A stretch of 64,000 nucleotides of DNA from Casuarius casuarius (Eukaryota > Chordata > Aves > Casuariiformes > Casuariidae), in assembly GCA_003342895.1 (NCBI GenBank), contig PTFA01000394.1:1-64000 (forward strand), given 5' to 3'. Positions 16,114-27,912 of this stretch are shown here, piece after piece (within the stretch, counting starts at the first letter, position 1; each line of letters begins with the position of its first letter). The notes beneath the pieces are model-generated. The model saw only the letters and a list, made by a program, of their open reading frames with translations, was not told where the DNA came from and did no database searches. A program made the position numbers and the translations under genes.

Positions 16114-19100
16114 CTGAGATTCTGTTAAGGACTACAGGTGCCAGTGATAACAGAGAGGTCAATCAAGAAGCAGAAAAGTAGTATTATTCCAGTAAAGGAT
16201 AGATAGAAAAATGAAGGACATGTTTAAAACTGAGTATGAATTCTACTACTGCATTAAATATGGTTACAGTTGTGCCTAGCAGTCAGAGACTAGGACCTCA
16301 CTGATAGGCAATTTAAAAGTTTTTAAGAGAGACTGTTCAAGAGTATAGATTACTAAGCAAATAAGGTAGATAAACTGAGAAGGGGAGATGCAAATGGAGT
16401 AACTACAGCAGGATAAGTGTTTGATATTTACAGACCTCCATCCCTGTACATTAATTCCACAACTTCTGATATCTCAGAAGGTATGCAGGAGGAAAAAATT
16501 TTTAAAAGAAACAGAGGTCATGGGAAGAAGAGTCCAAAGAAAAGGANAAAAAAAAAAAAAAAAAAAAACTAGGAAGCAGTGTTAAGTGAAAACTAAGAAA
16601 GAAGAGGATAGGGAAAGATTTAAAGCAAAAACAACATGGCAAAGGAAATCCAAACAAAAAGTATAAAAATCGTAACACGTTACACAGGCCGAGAAACAGA
16701 CTGATAGTTCTAGCTGGGGAAGCAGTCTAAATAGGGACTGCTGACAGGAATACTTCTTATAAGTATTTCTGATTTTTCATTCATATCAATGCAAAGTATA
16801 TATTTTCTGAATGTAAATCCTTGACAAAAGGAGTTTGCATTTTGTGTTAAAAATATACTTCAGTTCCTAATTCTGCAAAAATAGGTTTAACCAAGTTGAA
16901 GAGCCTACTTAATTTAAAAAGAGTAGTTATACAAGCTAAATTATGTTTAGGATGTCTGCAGGATCAAAGAACTAACAATAGAAGTGTCAATTTAAGTCTT
17001 AAATAAAACACATTAACTTTTCTATTTCAGAAGGGGAAGTGCCTCTATATATTTTTCAGTTATCACAAAATTAACAATAGCACACTGTGCTATACTGCCT
17101 AGTGTTCTTAAAATATATCTTCTCTTTCTACAGACTTCTAATAAAGCAGAACCCTACATGACAGGCTAGAGACTCACAAGTAAATTAAAAAAGAATATAA
17201 TATAAATCTTTCAATAAAAGATACAACCACCATGGGTTTTTCAAATAACACATATCCATTTGCTTCTTTTAAAGCTTTAGCAGCTGCTTTTTCATTAGGC
17301 AGTCCGATGAAAGCCTGTCCCTTCATACGGCCTTCTTTCATTAAACGTATATCAAACCTAGAAACAAATTTGAGAATAAGGAATTACTTGCGTTTTTAAC
17401 TACACTTTCATATTTCATAGTATAAATAATTCTCATGCTACAAGTGGGGGAATAGTAGAAATAGGAGGAGTGCCTACATTCAGGAATTACGTCATTGGAG
17501 ACCATTAATATTTGCAGGGGGAAAAAAATTGTAAGCTATTTAATAAAAACTGACATTAGATGGCAGGATGGCAAGCTGACGTACAATTACAATAAATACA
17601 ACACATGCAAAATGATCAGATACACACAATGATCTACACTATGTACATTCTGCATCGCTCACCAATAAACAGTTAACTCAGTGGCCAAAATGTAAAGGCA
17701 TAATATTTGGGTCTTTGAACTCTGTTCAAAAAATAATTCTACTTTTATACTTCTGATAAAGAAAGATTTGCAGATGAGAAGCATTTTCCCCCTTAAAAGT
17801 GCTGAAGTAGAAAGAAAAAAGAAAAGATGACTAATCTTTAATCAAAGTTTTCACCACAGTTGTAGAAATTAATGCAAAGCTTTAATTTTGCCAAGCATCC
17901 AAGTAACTTACATATTTCGTTCCATTTCTGACTGAAAGTCAACATATCTTCCAAAAATGAACTTGAGATCCTGGAATTAAAGGGCAGGTATAAGAGGAAA
18001 GTTGATATTAAAAAAAAAAAAAAAAAAAAAANAAAAAAAAAAAAACCTTTCTGATAACTACTTAATTTGCTTGTTTACCTACCTTTTCTTGAACTTGTTT
18101 AGCTAAATTCTTCACATATATCCTGCAATTTGGATCACCTGGCTCATAGTTTTTGAAAACAGAAAATTTTTCCATTTCTTGAACAAGACAAAGACAGAAA
18201 AATAGACAATCTAAATGTTTCAACTCATTTAAAGATTTTTTTACTTTTTATCATTATAAAACAAATAACTACATTTTATATATCTGATAAGTTTAAGTAG
18301 TATTTCTTTTTTTAATTTATTACAAAAAGTAAAGAGCTATTAATAGAGGATTTATTCTCGAAGTTATACCTTCTCTAGAAAGTCTGTTTTTTTCTAGTTC
18401 CCTTCTAGAAATAAATTCTGATGGTATTTCATCATTCTCCTCTTCCAATTCCATTGTATCATTTGAGGTAGGAGTTGGGAAAATCTTTCCAAATCCTGCA
18501 TTATTCATTTCTTCTGTGGTTGCATAAAGATCTAAAATTTGAATACATTACATAAAGTGGTTTGTATGTTTGTTTACAAGAGGATCAACTGCAAGTTAAA
18601 AAATATACACCTTTCAAAATTAGAAGTAGCATTTGAATATAGTATGCGTTGTAAAGGAATTTGAATACACCCTTTAGAAAATCCGTCTTCATCCCTGGCT
18701 CAATAAACACATCTGCTCTAAACGGTTCTACAAAACCAACTTTACTACAGATAGAAGCCACAGCACATGCCAGTTAAAATAAAACTAATCTTATTGTTCA
18801 AAGCTGTATACATTTCACTGATTTAGTTTTTAATATTTTCATTCAAAGAAACTGCATATTACTGTAAAATACTGAGAAACACAGGGTTGATCATACTGCT
18901 ATAAGAAATCATCACACCTCATTGCCTCTATTGCCCAATATTTATATAGCAAAATGATTATCAGCGCATTTTAGAAAGGGAGCTAGCAATCACTTCAAGG
19001 CTGCCCTCTAGGAGCTGGAAAAGGAGAATCTAAAGTTACCTTGATACATTCAATTACCCCATGTAACACTGCGAATGAACTTGTAACACATTTGCTAAAA

Positions 19101-22100
19101 ACCACCTAAAGTTTAAAAAAAGGTGCAATACACTGTAAAAGCAAGCTCATGAGAGAGAGAGACAGACAGACAGACACACACACACACACACACACCCCTT
19201 TAATATCCTCTATATCCCTTACTGAACAAAATTCCCTGGCTGAAATTTTAGCAGACTTTTGCGCACTGAAATCACATGAAGTTAGCATTAAATACATTTG
19301 AAGTACAAACCCCTCACCGTTTTTTTCTTCTCTTTCCGAGTTTATCTGAAGAACAGCTGGGATGTCAGTAGTAATATGAAATTCAATTTTTTTATGACCT
19401 ACATGTTGAGGCTGTTCAAAGACATCTGAAGGTGACAGTGTAGGGTGCAAATTACTGTTTAAAACAACAACATGTTAATCCAACTTAAACAGATTCAGTC
19501 ACTGACAAATACATAGTCAAATAAAAGATAAGCATTTCTTTCAGTTAGACTTTATGCTGTTATTTACCAAACATGAGTTTTCTCTTTCCTAATCAATTTC
19601 AACTTTATTAGATCACATTTAAAACAATGTAAATACACTAGGTTTGCCTGGCAGCAAGCACAAAAAAACAAGTACATACCACACCACAGGCACTTATGAA
19701 AAACTTTCCATCAGTAACTTGAATAAACCAAAAATAACTGGTCTTGCTGCTGCTTTCATATAGTATAAATACACAATTTTTTTCAAAAAATATACCAAAT
19801 CACTTAGAGAAAAAAGGAAAGCTCTTTATAAAAATGCATTCAAAATTGATCATCACTAGACAGAAATATTATACTGGTGCCTACTGTGCCATAATATAGC
19901 TATTTCAAAAACCAAAAAGATTTAAACCAAACCAATTTTTATTCTTCCTCTATCTCCATATTTTTAAAAGAACTACTACAAACAACAAATGCAGATTCCT
20001 GCTTTGTCAGGGTGATAAGTTTTTTTTTTTTAAATGAAAAAGGGATTTTTATTAGTTTGATAGGGGGAAAAGAAAAGAGAAAGCTATATCATGAACCAGG
20101 CACACTAAGGCTGTTAAGCAGACTTGAGATCAAATTACATGAAAATTTGGACCTTCAGAGCAATAGGTAAAAAACAATCATGTGGCTAAAGGAAGAGCAA
20201 TCCTGCTACAAAAGGTACATACCAGTGAAGAGGTTTGTATTAAAATAGCAACACCAAAACAAACATCAGACAGTGAAAGTCATCAAAGGAATAATCTTCT
20301 ATGAAAGCACCATACAAGTAATACAAACCTGTGGGGAGTACACACAGGAGCATTCAGTAAGTCTTTAATTCTTTGTTTTTTTCTAACACCACGCCTCTTC
20401 GTGTTTATTGGTCTTTTAGGCTGAAGGGTTGCTAATTCCATCAACTTGGTCATTCTATTTCGGACACAACAATTAAAACAATTAAAAGAAAGAACCAAAG
20501 TGAGTTTACAGCTTATTTGAGAATGCTCACTTGTAAACATAACCTTTCTCTCTTTCTTAAAAACTTTGAAATACAACTTTTCAGAGTATTAATTATATAT
20601 TAAGCTGCATTAAGACCTAAACTACACTAATAAATTACATCACATACCAATTTGATATGCATAGAGCAAAGGAGCATTACTTAAGCAATAGATCAAAATT
20701 GTAAAGAGTTCAGTGATGTCTTTTCTTTCCCCAGCTAGATACCTAATCAGGACATTGAAGTTATAGAAATGTTAAGAAGTCCCAGGCTGAATCAAGTTTT
20801 TATACCACTTCCACTCTGCAGGAATTTTTCCCATGTTTTTCCAAAAGCATGCATTTTTCTGAATACAGCATAGAGATTGTCCTATTTACTTTTCATTTCA
20901 GTTTAAATATCAGACACAAAAAGTTATTTCCTTATCTAGTATCAGTTTAAAGCTGAGAAACCAGCTATGATGTAATTCAGTACATGTAGTATCCCAAAAC
21001 TGTTGGCGAATCCTCAGCAAACACAATCTGTCATTCTTATTACTTCACACTATACATTGATGTAGAAAGAATATTTTAGAAGTCAGCATGCACATATCAT
21101 TCAACTTGAAAGTCACAGGCTAACTACTCATGTAAAGATGTGGAAAGCTAAATTCAATCCAAAAAACAAGCTAATCATTACTTCCATTACTCTGGCTTCA
21201 TTCTGACTTTTTGTTCTTTTTGCAAACAAAGAAACAAATGGTAATTTTGTGCCATGTGGCCATTTTCCTCCTCTTATTGAGGTCCAAAACAGCACTGTCT
21301 TCATACATTTTTAAGCCACCCTGAAGCTTCTTTAAGAGTCTGGAGAGACTATCTATATACTGGAAATGTCAAGAGACCAGCAAAACTAGAAGCCATAAGA
21401 ATGAAAATACCACCTTAAAAGAGTCCAACAGCTTGCAAATAACAAAAATACGCACCTCTCTTTTTCCTCACTATCACTTTCATACTCTGATTCTTCTCCA
21501 CTAGATACTTGCTCTTCTTCCTCCTCAGGCAAAGGTGGCTCTTCAGGAGGCAGAGGTGGGATTGGGGGAGGTGGCACAGGTACTGGTAAATACTCTTCAT
21601 ACTAGTTATAAGGAGGAAAAAGAAAGTCTTTTTTTTTTTTTTTTTTTTTTTTAAGATTGCTGCCTACCTTGCATAATAAAAACAGTGAAAGTAACAAGTT
21701 AGAAGACAGCAAGCAGCCGCTTTTTAAAACAGGGGATGTATCTGCTGCGCTGATAAATTGAGAACTTTCCACTTTAAAAAAAAAGTATTTGCCGCTTTCT
21801 GAAGTGTTATAGTGAATGCTTTTACTCTTTTAATTTAAGGAGTTAAGCAAACAATAGTAGCAACCTGGGTTTTTATTTTTACATTCATTTCCTGAGAGAA
21901 GTAGGGTGAAAGCACATGGAAGCAGCCCAACACTCCCAAACCATCTCAGTTTCCACAATGAGCCTTCTGTGACCTATCAAAGTTATGGCATTTCTATCTC
22001 TGTAAAAGAGCAGTGAGGATTTTCTTTTAGATTACAGAAACCAAATATTATAAGAAATTCCCTATCTACAAAATAACTTCCAACCCTACTATCAATAGTC

Positions 22101-25100
22101 TACAATTACTATACATAATAGCTACTTGCATGTACCATCAATTCCATAAAGCACTGATGTCTTTAGGCACTGACAATGACCTATGCCCTGCAAAAAACTG
22201 CTCTAGGATTTTTAAGGACTGGCTTCTCATCTTATTACTCATTTCTGCATGAACATTACATTCACAGAGTTTAACTTAGTCCAATAATAGGCAAAGAACA
22301 AAATGATTCCCAGAAAATCAGTGTGAATTCATTAATTTGATGAATCTATTTTATATCTTTCTTCACCAGGTACTTCACAAAGCTTTGTCATTAGAAGCAG
22401 GTGTTTTGTTAGGGCAGTCACAAAGTGTAATGGAGCACAGATTTCCTACATCCGTTTCCTACATCCAATTCCAGCACCAGTGATAACCACAGTATGTCCT
22501 TTCTTGCTCTATTTTCCCCTCGCAATCAGTTAAACTACTCTCTCAGGGATAATGGAGAACTGAGGCCAAGGAGCTGATATTTCAAGATCCCTTCAGACTG
22601 CTACAGAAATAGCTCCTCCTAAACCTCTGCCAGTTCTCCCTTACACCTACCCCTTCAAAAAGAAATCCTGGAGATAGAGCAAATTAAATCCAAAAGCTCT
22701 GCATAATCTCATTAACAGTCTGAATCTTATTAGAACTCCCAAGAAACACACAGATCAGAGAACTTCACACACCTCCGTAAGGCAAGAGGCTAGTAGTATT
22801 CTGTCATATCTCCTGTAGTATGATGCTATAAATGCTTCTACAACCTCCCTTTTTTATACTTAACACTTTGAAATACCCAGTTCTACTATCAGAGAGGGGT
22901 ATTTCTTTAAGTACAACTAAAAAGATTTCTTTAGAAGATTAACATGCACATTTTATCCAACAAAAAATTAGCAGTACCTGCTGTCTTCTATACTTTTCTT
23001 CAACTTTTACAGTTTTGAACTTAGATCTTCTATCATATTGCCTTAAGTTTTAAATTGTGAATATATATTTCAACTACTGTAAAAAAGATTTCAAAAAGTT
23101 ACCATAGGAGGGCGAGCAGTAATTGGTCCAAAAGGTGGAGGAAGATTCATTTTATTCATAAGATGAAGTACCTGAAATGATTCAAGTTAAGTATTACTTC
23201 CCTTAGAAAAGGATAAGCTACTTACCGGCTATCACGGCTGATAACTTTAGGCAAGTGTAAAACAACATACTTTTAAAGAGGATACAACTATATTGCTTTA
23301 AACCAATGTGAAAGCCTACACCTGCAAGCCAACGCTAACGGTAAATACAAGCAATATCTGAAAAAGGCTAAGCAAAAAGTACATAAAAGGTCTTCTCACA
23401 ACTAAATTACAGAAATACCAAAGTCAAAACTAATTACGGAGATCTTATCCAGTCAAGTCTTCGATTCCAGTGAAGTAACAATTACTTCTGCTCAATGGAG
23501 TCTTATCTCAACATAGTAAAGAATTAACATTGGTTAGCACTATCATAGGAAAGCTAACTTAATTATCCACAGAAATAATTTGTGCCATAGAAAATACTAA
23601 AAATGGGGAGAAAGGAGATAATTTTATTTTTTTTACTTTACTTTTCTGATGCTTTTACTTACCTGTACATAGAATTTGGGCACGCTTGCCAAAGCGTTTG
23701 CTATATTTGCTAGAATTGTACTTGAAGGTGGTGGATACAAATATTTGAGGCAAGAATTGATGGGAAAGGTGAGGCTGAGGAAAAAGATTAAAGACAAAGA
23801 ATCTTAGCTCCACTATCATATAGTAACTGGTAACAATTAATAAATATTAGAGGTTTAACAATTCATTACATCTGAAATATCACTGAAATACCACCATTGC
23901 CTCTAGAATAGTGATGAGTACCATTTTAGCTGACTGGGCTACTCACATTGAGTCTTCTACGTTAGGGGGCAATCAGTCCCTTATACATGACAGACTTACT
24001 GGGCTTGGGCAAAACGAAAGTACTAACACATGCAGGAAGCCTAAAGCACACAGGAAACAATCTACATGTCATCCAAGTACAGCATAGCCATGCTGCACAG
24101 ACTCCATAAACCCAACACTCTCATAAAATGCTGCTTTTCTGCTCTGTGCCCCAAAATAAATTTATTATTCACATATGCAACAATGCAAACAGGGAAACAT
24201 GGAACAAGAAGCCTCTGAAAAAACAAAAGTAATCTGCTGTTAACACTCAGACAACCCACCCAGCCCTCAAACTCTTCCTGAAAAAGCAACAAATTGTACT
24301 AGAAGACTGTGATGCAGTCCACAGCTTCATGCCTCAAAGAACCTGTCACTACTCAACTGTAGGGTCTAAACTTGATGAACTATGAATTTCATCTATACAA
24401 TTCCTATACCTATGCATGTAGAACAGCAACGTACTATAGAACAAAACTACTACATTCTCTCTTGTTCAACAGTACAGAACAGTTGTTTTGAAATAAACTA
24501 GCAGAATAAAACTGCTATGCAAGAAAGGAAATACTAACCCATGGCTGGGAGCAATTCCATTGTCTATTTTAAGACAGCTTGATTCTTTCTTCTCTTCTTC
24601 TTTCACTGGCTCCTCTGAGCTGAAATATAATCTGGTATTAGTTAAAGCAGGGCAAAATTTAAATGCCTCACATAATGTATGAAATATGTTTTACTTTGTA
24701 TGTTAAAAATTAAAAAAAAATTTTGTAACAATTTTTGCTAATGACACTACAACTCAAATTATAATAGTCAGACTTTTAAGGTCAATGTAAAAAAACATTT
24801 ATGCAGCTTTAAGTGTCTCCCTTTACTTAAACACTTTTCACATAAATCTATTCACAGGAGAAGCAGCAAAACTATTTCATATTACTCACTATTCAGAGAC
24901 TGTATGAGATCAAAGGTATTAAATTATGATTTATTTCACTCTCTCTAGACAAATCAACTTTTTAAAACCTCTGTAGTTCATTTAAGCACAACTGCATATT
25001 TTTTAGCACCATGTTATATATTACATAGGTAACCCTGAAAGAATAACTATGCAATTTATTTTTTAATGAAGTACTTGGCAGAAATCTGAAATCCGAACTG

Positions 25101-27792
25101 CCATAGTTCTTGGTCAAACATTAGCATTTGAAACAAATATTAGGAAAACTTAAATCTTGGAAAGAGCATTCATTGTTATAGATATATTTTTAAATATTAT
25201 ATATATTTTTAATATTTAAACAGAGGCCCAGACAGTTGTGTGTGTGTTCTGCTCGTGCTTGTTCAAGATGGATACATGCAAACCAGCTCCAGCTTAGAAG
25301 CCAGTGGCTGTAGTAGTATAGTCCTGTAAGATCATGCTATCAGGTGCCAGTTCTGCCTAGCTCTTAACTAGATATGTAAAAGACATCAGAAAAGCACTGC
25401 ATGCATTGTTTAATAGCAAAAGGAAATCATAACCCTGACACAGAAAAGTCACAGAGGCTCTTTAAACACAGGCAACCTGCAAAACCTACGCAGGCTGGAA
25501 TCTTGCTCTGTAAATGAAAACAAACATCTGCTGATGAAAGTTATTAATCTACTGGAATAAGGATGGAAAATACTTCATGATGATATTGAATGAAATAACA
25601 CTAATAAGAGGAACGCAGTGCCTTATCTACAGATCTGAACCTGTTAACTGTTTAAAAGCATTATCTGGCTTACCCTTTGACTTAATTGTACTATGAAAGC
25701 ATTATGAATAAAGACTTTCCTTTCCCTGAACACAAACACGGAAACTAAATTATTACCCACGTACCTTTTCTCTGAGAGTGAAGGCTGGCTAAGTACCTGT
25801 ATGCTATCTTGCTCCTTCGCAAATTCAACAACTAAAGTGTGACCTAAAAGTTTCAGCTGATGCAGTCTTGACAAGGCCTTCAAATAATCATAATGGAGAA
25901 AGGAAAGGAAAAGAAAAGGGAAAACATCAGAATATATTTCAAACAGCAGCTGTTTCTTCTTTGCTTCAAATAGGCTGCTGTCTCAACCGCTTTAAGCTAA
26001 GCCTATGTCATTAAAGAGATAGTGCTCCACAGGCCCTGCCTTTGCGGTCCTGCCTTTGTCAGCCTCCTTCCTGCCAGCAAGAAGGAAAAAGGTGATATTG
26101 CATAGCTAGAATAGTTGCAAAGAATTATATCACTTGCACACAGTTGCGAGACTGCAGCCTTAACTATGATTTTTATCTAATAGTCTAGTAAATCTCTAAG
26201 ATTTCAAGTAACAAACCTCCTTCTCATGAACTACAACATGCTGAAGTATAACAATAAAGTTTGGGAACCTTAAAATCAAGATTCCTAAAACGCGGCACTA
26301 GGAAGGTCTAGCTTTCGACAAGATGGCTGGAAATCAGGATAAGTTGCTGATGACTGACACGAAGCAACCTAAATTCACCACTGTTCAGCTCATATATTCT
26401 TTCTAATTTCTTTGAACACTATTCTACAGCACGGCCTAAAAAAACCCAGAGCATAAGAGTAGAATTCAGGACACAGGCTTTTTATGAGAGTGATATTTAA
26501 AAAATAGGTATTAACATTACCTTTCTTGCATGTGTAAGTGTGTCCCATTAACACGATACTTTTCTTGTTCTTGTTAATGTTTGGCATGCAAGGCAGTCTT
26601 GAACTGTGTACATCACTACACCTCGATTTTATAGGATATATATGATTATGTGGGAGACATAATTTATATGTTTACTATATTAAACCAGTTTTTATATAAA
26701 TAGGTACACACCCCCTTAGACAAGACCTTGAGCAACCTCATCTAAATTGGTCTTGCTTTGAGTGACAGGTTAGATCAGAAGACTCCCAGAAGCCCCATTC
26801 AACCTATATATTTTATGCCGCTATAGAAGTGTTTGTTTTAATAAATCTGTCATGCACCTACTGAGATGAAACTGTAAAACTTTTCTGCACCTTTTTTCCC
26901 CTGACACTCAGTAGTAGATGATGTGGAAAATATTTTAGAGCGGAACTAGCAATTTAGGAAAGTTCTTTGCTAGAACATTTAATAACGAACTTGATACAAA
27001 CCTTTGCAGCTGCAATTTCGCTGGGGAATGTAGCAAAAGCAGTATGTTTCTAGAAAACAAAAAAAAAAAAAGCAAAAAAAAACCTTTTTGTCATACTGAG
27101 CTCATATATAGATAGATAGAGACAGCAAAAATAAATTACATGCAAACTATATCCTGAGAGTAAATTTGTAAATTCAAATTTAGACGTTTGAAAGGTTCCA
27201 GCTACTAGTCATCTAAATTCTCGTGTAGGACAGAGGTGAGGGACTAGGGAGTGTTTCTCCTAAGAGTTTAGGAGAAGAGCCGCCTGCAGTCACAAATCAA
27301 GACAGGAAGTCAGCAGTTTGAGGAAGTTCAGTTATTTGTTTGGGGTTTTTTTTTCTCCTCTCGTGAGCTATAGCCATCTTAAACCGAAAGCAAGCAGATA
27401 TCGAGAAAGATGATTAATCCTCTTAAAAACACCCCCCGCACACGCACACTGCCGTAAGGGCTCTTCCCCTAAACCCTGACGACAAGGAGGGCCCGCAACC
27501 CGGGGCGCCCGGCGCCGCCGCCCCTCACCAGCCGCCCGTGGTCTGACAGGACGCGCACGGCCACCGCGCCGAAGTGCTTCAGCAGATCCTCCTTCTCCGC
27601 CGCCGCCAGCTCGGCGGGCAGGTGCCGCACCAGCAGCGTCCGGCCGCGCCGCCGCGCGNNNNNNNNNNNNNNNNNNNNNNNNNNNNNNNNNNNNNNNNNN
27701 NNNNNNNNNNNNNNNNNNNNNNNNNNNNNNNNNNNNNNNNNNNNNNNNNNNNNNNNNNNNNNNNNNNNNNNNNNNNNNNNNNNNNNNNCCAT
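16041..27792 (-). CDS. RNPC3: RNPC3, U11/U12-65K minor spliceosome protein, complete gene
   Basis: RNPC3 (U11/U12-65K) is a nuclear component of the U11/U12 di-snRNP that recognises U12-type introns. Its N-terminal half contacts the U11-59K protein and its C-terminal RRM binds the 3' stem-loop of U12 snRNA. Fourteen minus-strand exons join in one frame of 535 codons including stop if the 130-N gap has true length; the human protein is about 517 residues. RRM1 spans about residues 51-127 (RNP2 TLLVRHL, RNP1 KHTAFATF). A conserved middle contains SCLKYLYPPPSSTILANI. Then come a Pro/Glu-rich stretch (about 233-278), a basic stretch (about 279-319), and RRM2 at about 437-520 (RNP2 RIYVKNL, RNP1 KGQAFIGL). 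It ends GKRKK and stop TAG at 16056-16054. Transcription runs toward AMY. Confidence 0.96.
16114..17224 (-). other. RNPC3: RNPC3 intron 13, probable U12-type intron
   Basis: Donor GTATCTTT differs from the U12 consensus GTATCCTT at one position. A perfect U12 branch-site TCCTTAAC lies at 16131-16124, with the likely branch A 11 nt from the intron end, and the acceptor ATCTCAG lacks a long pyrimidine tract. Together these are the diagnostic features of a minor-spliceosome intron. An A run with one N occupies 16541-16568. Confidence 0.75.
17225..17357 (-). CDS. RNPC3: RNPC3 coding exon 13
   Basis: 133 nt. FDIRLMKEGRMKGQAFIGLP (RNP1 inside), NEKAAAKALKEANGYVLF and EKPMVV. Acceptor CTAG. The donor placed at 17224 reads GTATCTTTT, which keeps frame (MVV then QFAR as in human) and looks U12-type rather than U2-type. 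Confidence 0.93.
17912..17970 (-). CDS. RNPC3: RNPC3 coding exon 12
   Basis: 59 nt. DLKFIFGRYVDFQSEMERN, the first helix and second strand of RRM2. Acceptor CCAG, donor GTAAGT; Met471 is split across the junction. Confidence 0.94.
18010..18045. repeat. Poly-A run with one N
   Basis: About 36 A in RNPC3 intron 11, with one unresolved base at 18032. At only 112 bp the intron is one-third homopolymer, with the corresponding T run on the transcribed strand close to its acceptor-side branch region. Confidence 0.95.
18083..18177 (-). CDS. RNPC3: RNPC3 coding exon 11 (RRM2 start)
   Basis: 95 nt. FSVFKNYEPGDPNCRIYVKN and LAKQVQEK; RIYVKNL is RNP2 of the U12 snRNA-binding RRM. Acceptor CAAG, donor GTAGGT. 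Confidence 0.95.
18370..18531 (-). CDS. RNPC3: RNPC3 coding exon 10
   Basis: 162 nt. NNAGFGKIFPTPTSNDT, an acidic run ELEEENDEIPSE, and ISRRELEKNRLSRE, just before RRM2. Acceptor TTAG, donor GTATAA. Confidence 0.94.
19151..19196. repeat. Compound (GA)n(CAGA)n(CA)n microsatellite
   Basis: GA, then CAGA, then CA units in RNPC3 intron 9, about 46 bp in all. Confidence 0.95.
19318..19454 (-). CDS. RNPC3: RNPC3 coding exon 9
   Basis: 137 nt. LHPTLSPSDVFEQPQHVGHK and IEFHITTDIPAVLQ, matching the human LPSDVFDQPQ region; then a charged tail SEREEKN. Acceptor ACAG, donor GTGAGG. Confidence 0.94.
20329..20454 (-). CDS. RNPC3: RNPC3 coding exon 8 (basic)
   Basis: 126 nt. MTKLMELATLQPKRP followed by a Lys/Arg-rich stretch NTKRRGVRKKQRIKDLLNAP. 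The basic run could serve as a nuclear localisation signal. Acceptor ATAG, donor GTTTGT. Confidence 0.94.
21456..21601 (-). CDS. RNPC3: RNPC3 coding exon 7 (Pro/Glu-rich)
   Basis: 146 nt. A polyproline segment (PVPPPPIPPLPPEEPPLP) runs into an acidic, serine-containing stretch (EEEEEQVSSGEESEYESDSEE). Low-complexity linker between the two RRMs. Acceptor CTAG, donor GTGCGT. Confidence 0.94.
21602..23102 (-). other. RNPC3: RNPC3 intron 6 and other large introns
   Basis: At 1501 bp this is the third largest RNPC3 intron if intron 14 is counted. Introns 2 (25878-27001), 3 (24620-25764), 4 (23775-24538), 7 (20455-21455), 8 (19455-20328) and 9 (18532-19317) are each 0.75-1.2 kb of AT-rich sequence. 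I see no additional exon, snoRNA-like box pair or repeat family in them. Confidence 0.6.
21629..21652. repeat. Poly-T run
   Basis: About 24 T on the plus strand, in RNPC3 intron 6 close to the exon 7 acceptor. On the transcribed strand it is poly-A. Confidence 0.95.
23103..23171 (-). CDS. RNPC3: RNPC3 coding exon 6
   Basis: 69 nt, 23 codons: VLHLMNKMNLPPPFGP then ITARPPM. Acceptor TCAG, donor GTAACT. Confidence 0.95.
23663..23774 (-). CDS. RNPC3: RNPC3 coding exon 5
   Basis: 112 nt. LTFPINSCLKYLYPPPSSTI and LANIANALASVPKFYVQ, among the most conserved blocks outside the RRMs. Acceptor TCAG, donor GTAAGT. Confidence 0.95.
24539..24619 (-). CDS. RNPC3: RNPC3 coding exon 4
   Basis: 81 nt. An acidic/basic linker (SEEPVKEEEKKESS) followed by the conserved IDNGIAPSHG. 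Acceptor TCAG, donor GTTAGT, and the frame joins exon 5 through a split Gly codon. Confidence 0.92.
25765..25877 (-). CDS. RNPC3: RNPC3 coding exon 3
   Basis: 113 nt. Encodes ALSRLHQLKLLGHTLVVEF and AKEQD, the last helix and strand of RRM1, then a less conserved linker. Acceptor GAAG, donor GTACGT; the last codon is split AG/C. Confidence 0.94.
27002..27049 (-). CDS. RNPC3: RNPC3 coding exon 2
   Basis: 48 nt, 16 codons: KHTAFATFPSEIAAAK, the RNP1 strand and following helix of RRM1. Acceptor CTAG, donor GTTTGT. An A-rich run lies just upstream at about 27054-27087. Confidence 0.94.
27529..27792 (-). CDS. RNPC3: RNPC3 coding exon 1 with internal N gap
   Basis: The start ATG is at 27792-27790 in a strong GCGATGG context, immediately before the N run 27659-27788. 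After the gap the frame reads TLLVRHLPAEL, KEDLLKHFGA and VRVLSDHGRL, the first half of RRM1. The 264-nt length is a multiple of three with the gap counted as 130, but gap lengths may be estimates, so residue numbers are provisional. Donor GTGAGG at 27528. Confidence 0.85.
27659..27788. other. Assembly gap (130 N)
   Basis: Run of unresolved bases inside RNPC3 coding exon 1, between the start codon and RRM1. It hides about 43 codons of the N-terminal tail. Confidence 0.99.
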
Positions 27793-27830
27793 CGCCGCGC
27801 GCGGGGGCCAGCGCCAGCCGCCGCGCGGAC

Positions 27831-27837
27831 CCGGAAG
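27831..27837 (+). promoter_or_regulatory. ETS-type site CCGGAAG
   Basis: CCGGAAG about 40 bp upstream of the RNPC3 ATG, with a second GCGGAAGC near 27877-27884. ETS sites of the GABP/ELK type are common close to the start sites of housekeeping genes. Confidence 0.45.
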
Positions 27838-27902
27838 GGCGAGCGGCCCCCGCAAATCCCGCGAGGGCTGCTGAGAGCGGAAGCGGCCGCCTCGGCCTCC
27901 AC

Positions 27903-27912
27903 TCTCGCGAGA
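27903..27912. promoter_or_regulatory. TCTCGCGAGA palindromic promoter element
   Basis: Perfect 10-bp palindrome about 110 bp upstream of the RNPC3 ATG. This CGCG element is a known activator motif of vertebrate CpG-island promoters, bound by BANP and earlier linked to ZBTB33/Kaiso. Position and context fit a functional site. Confidence 0.65.
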
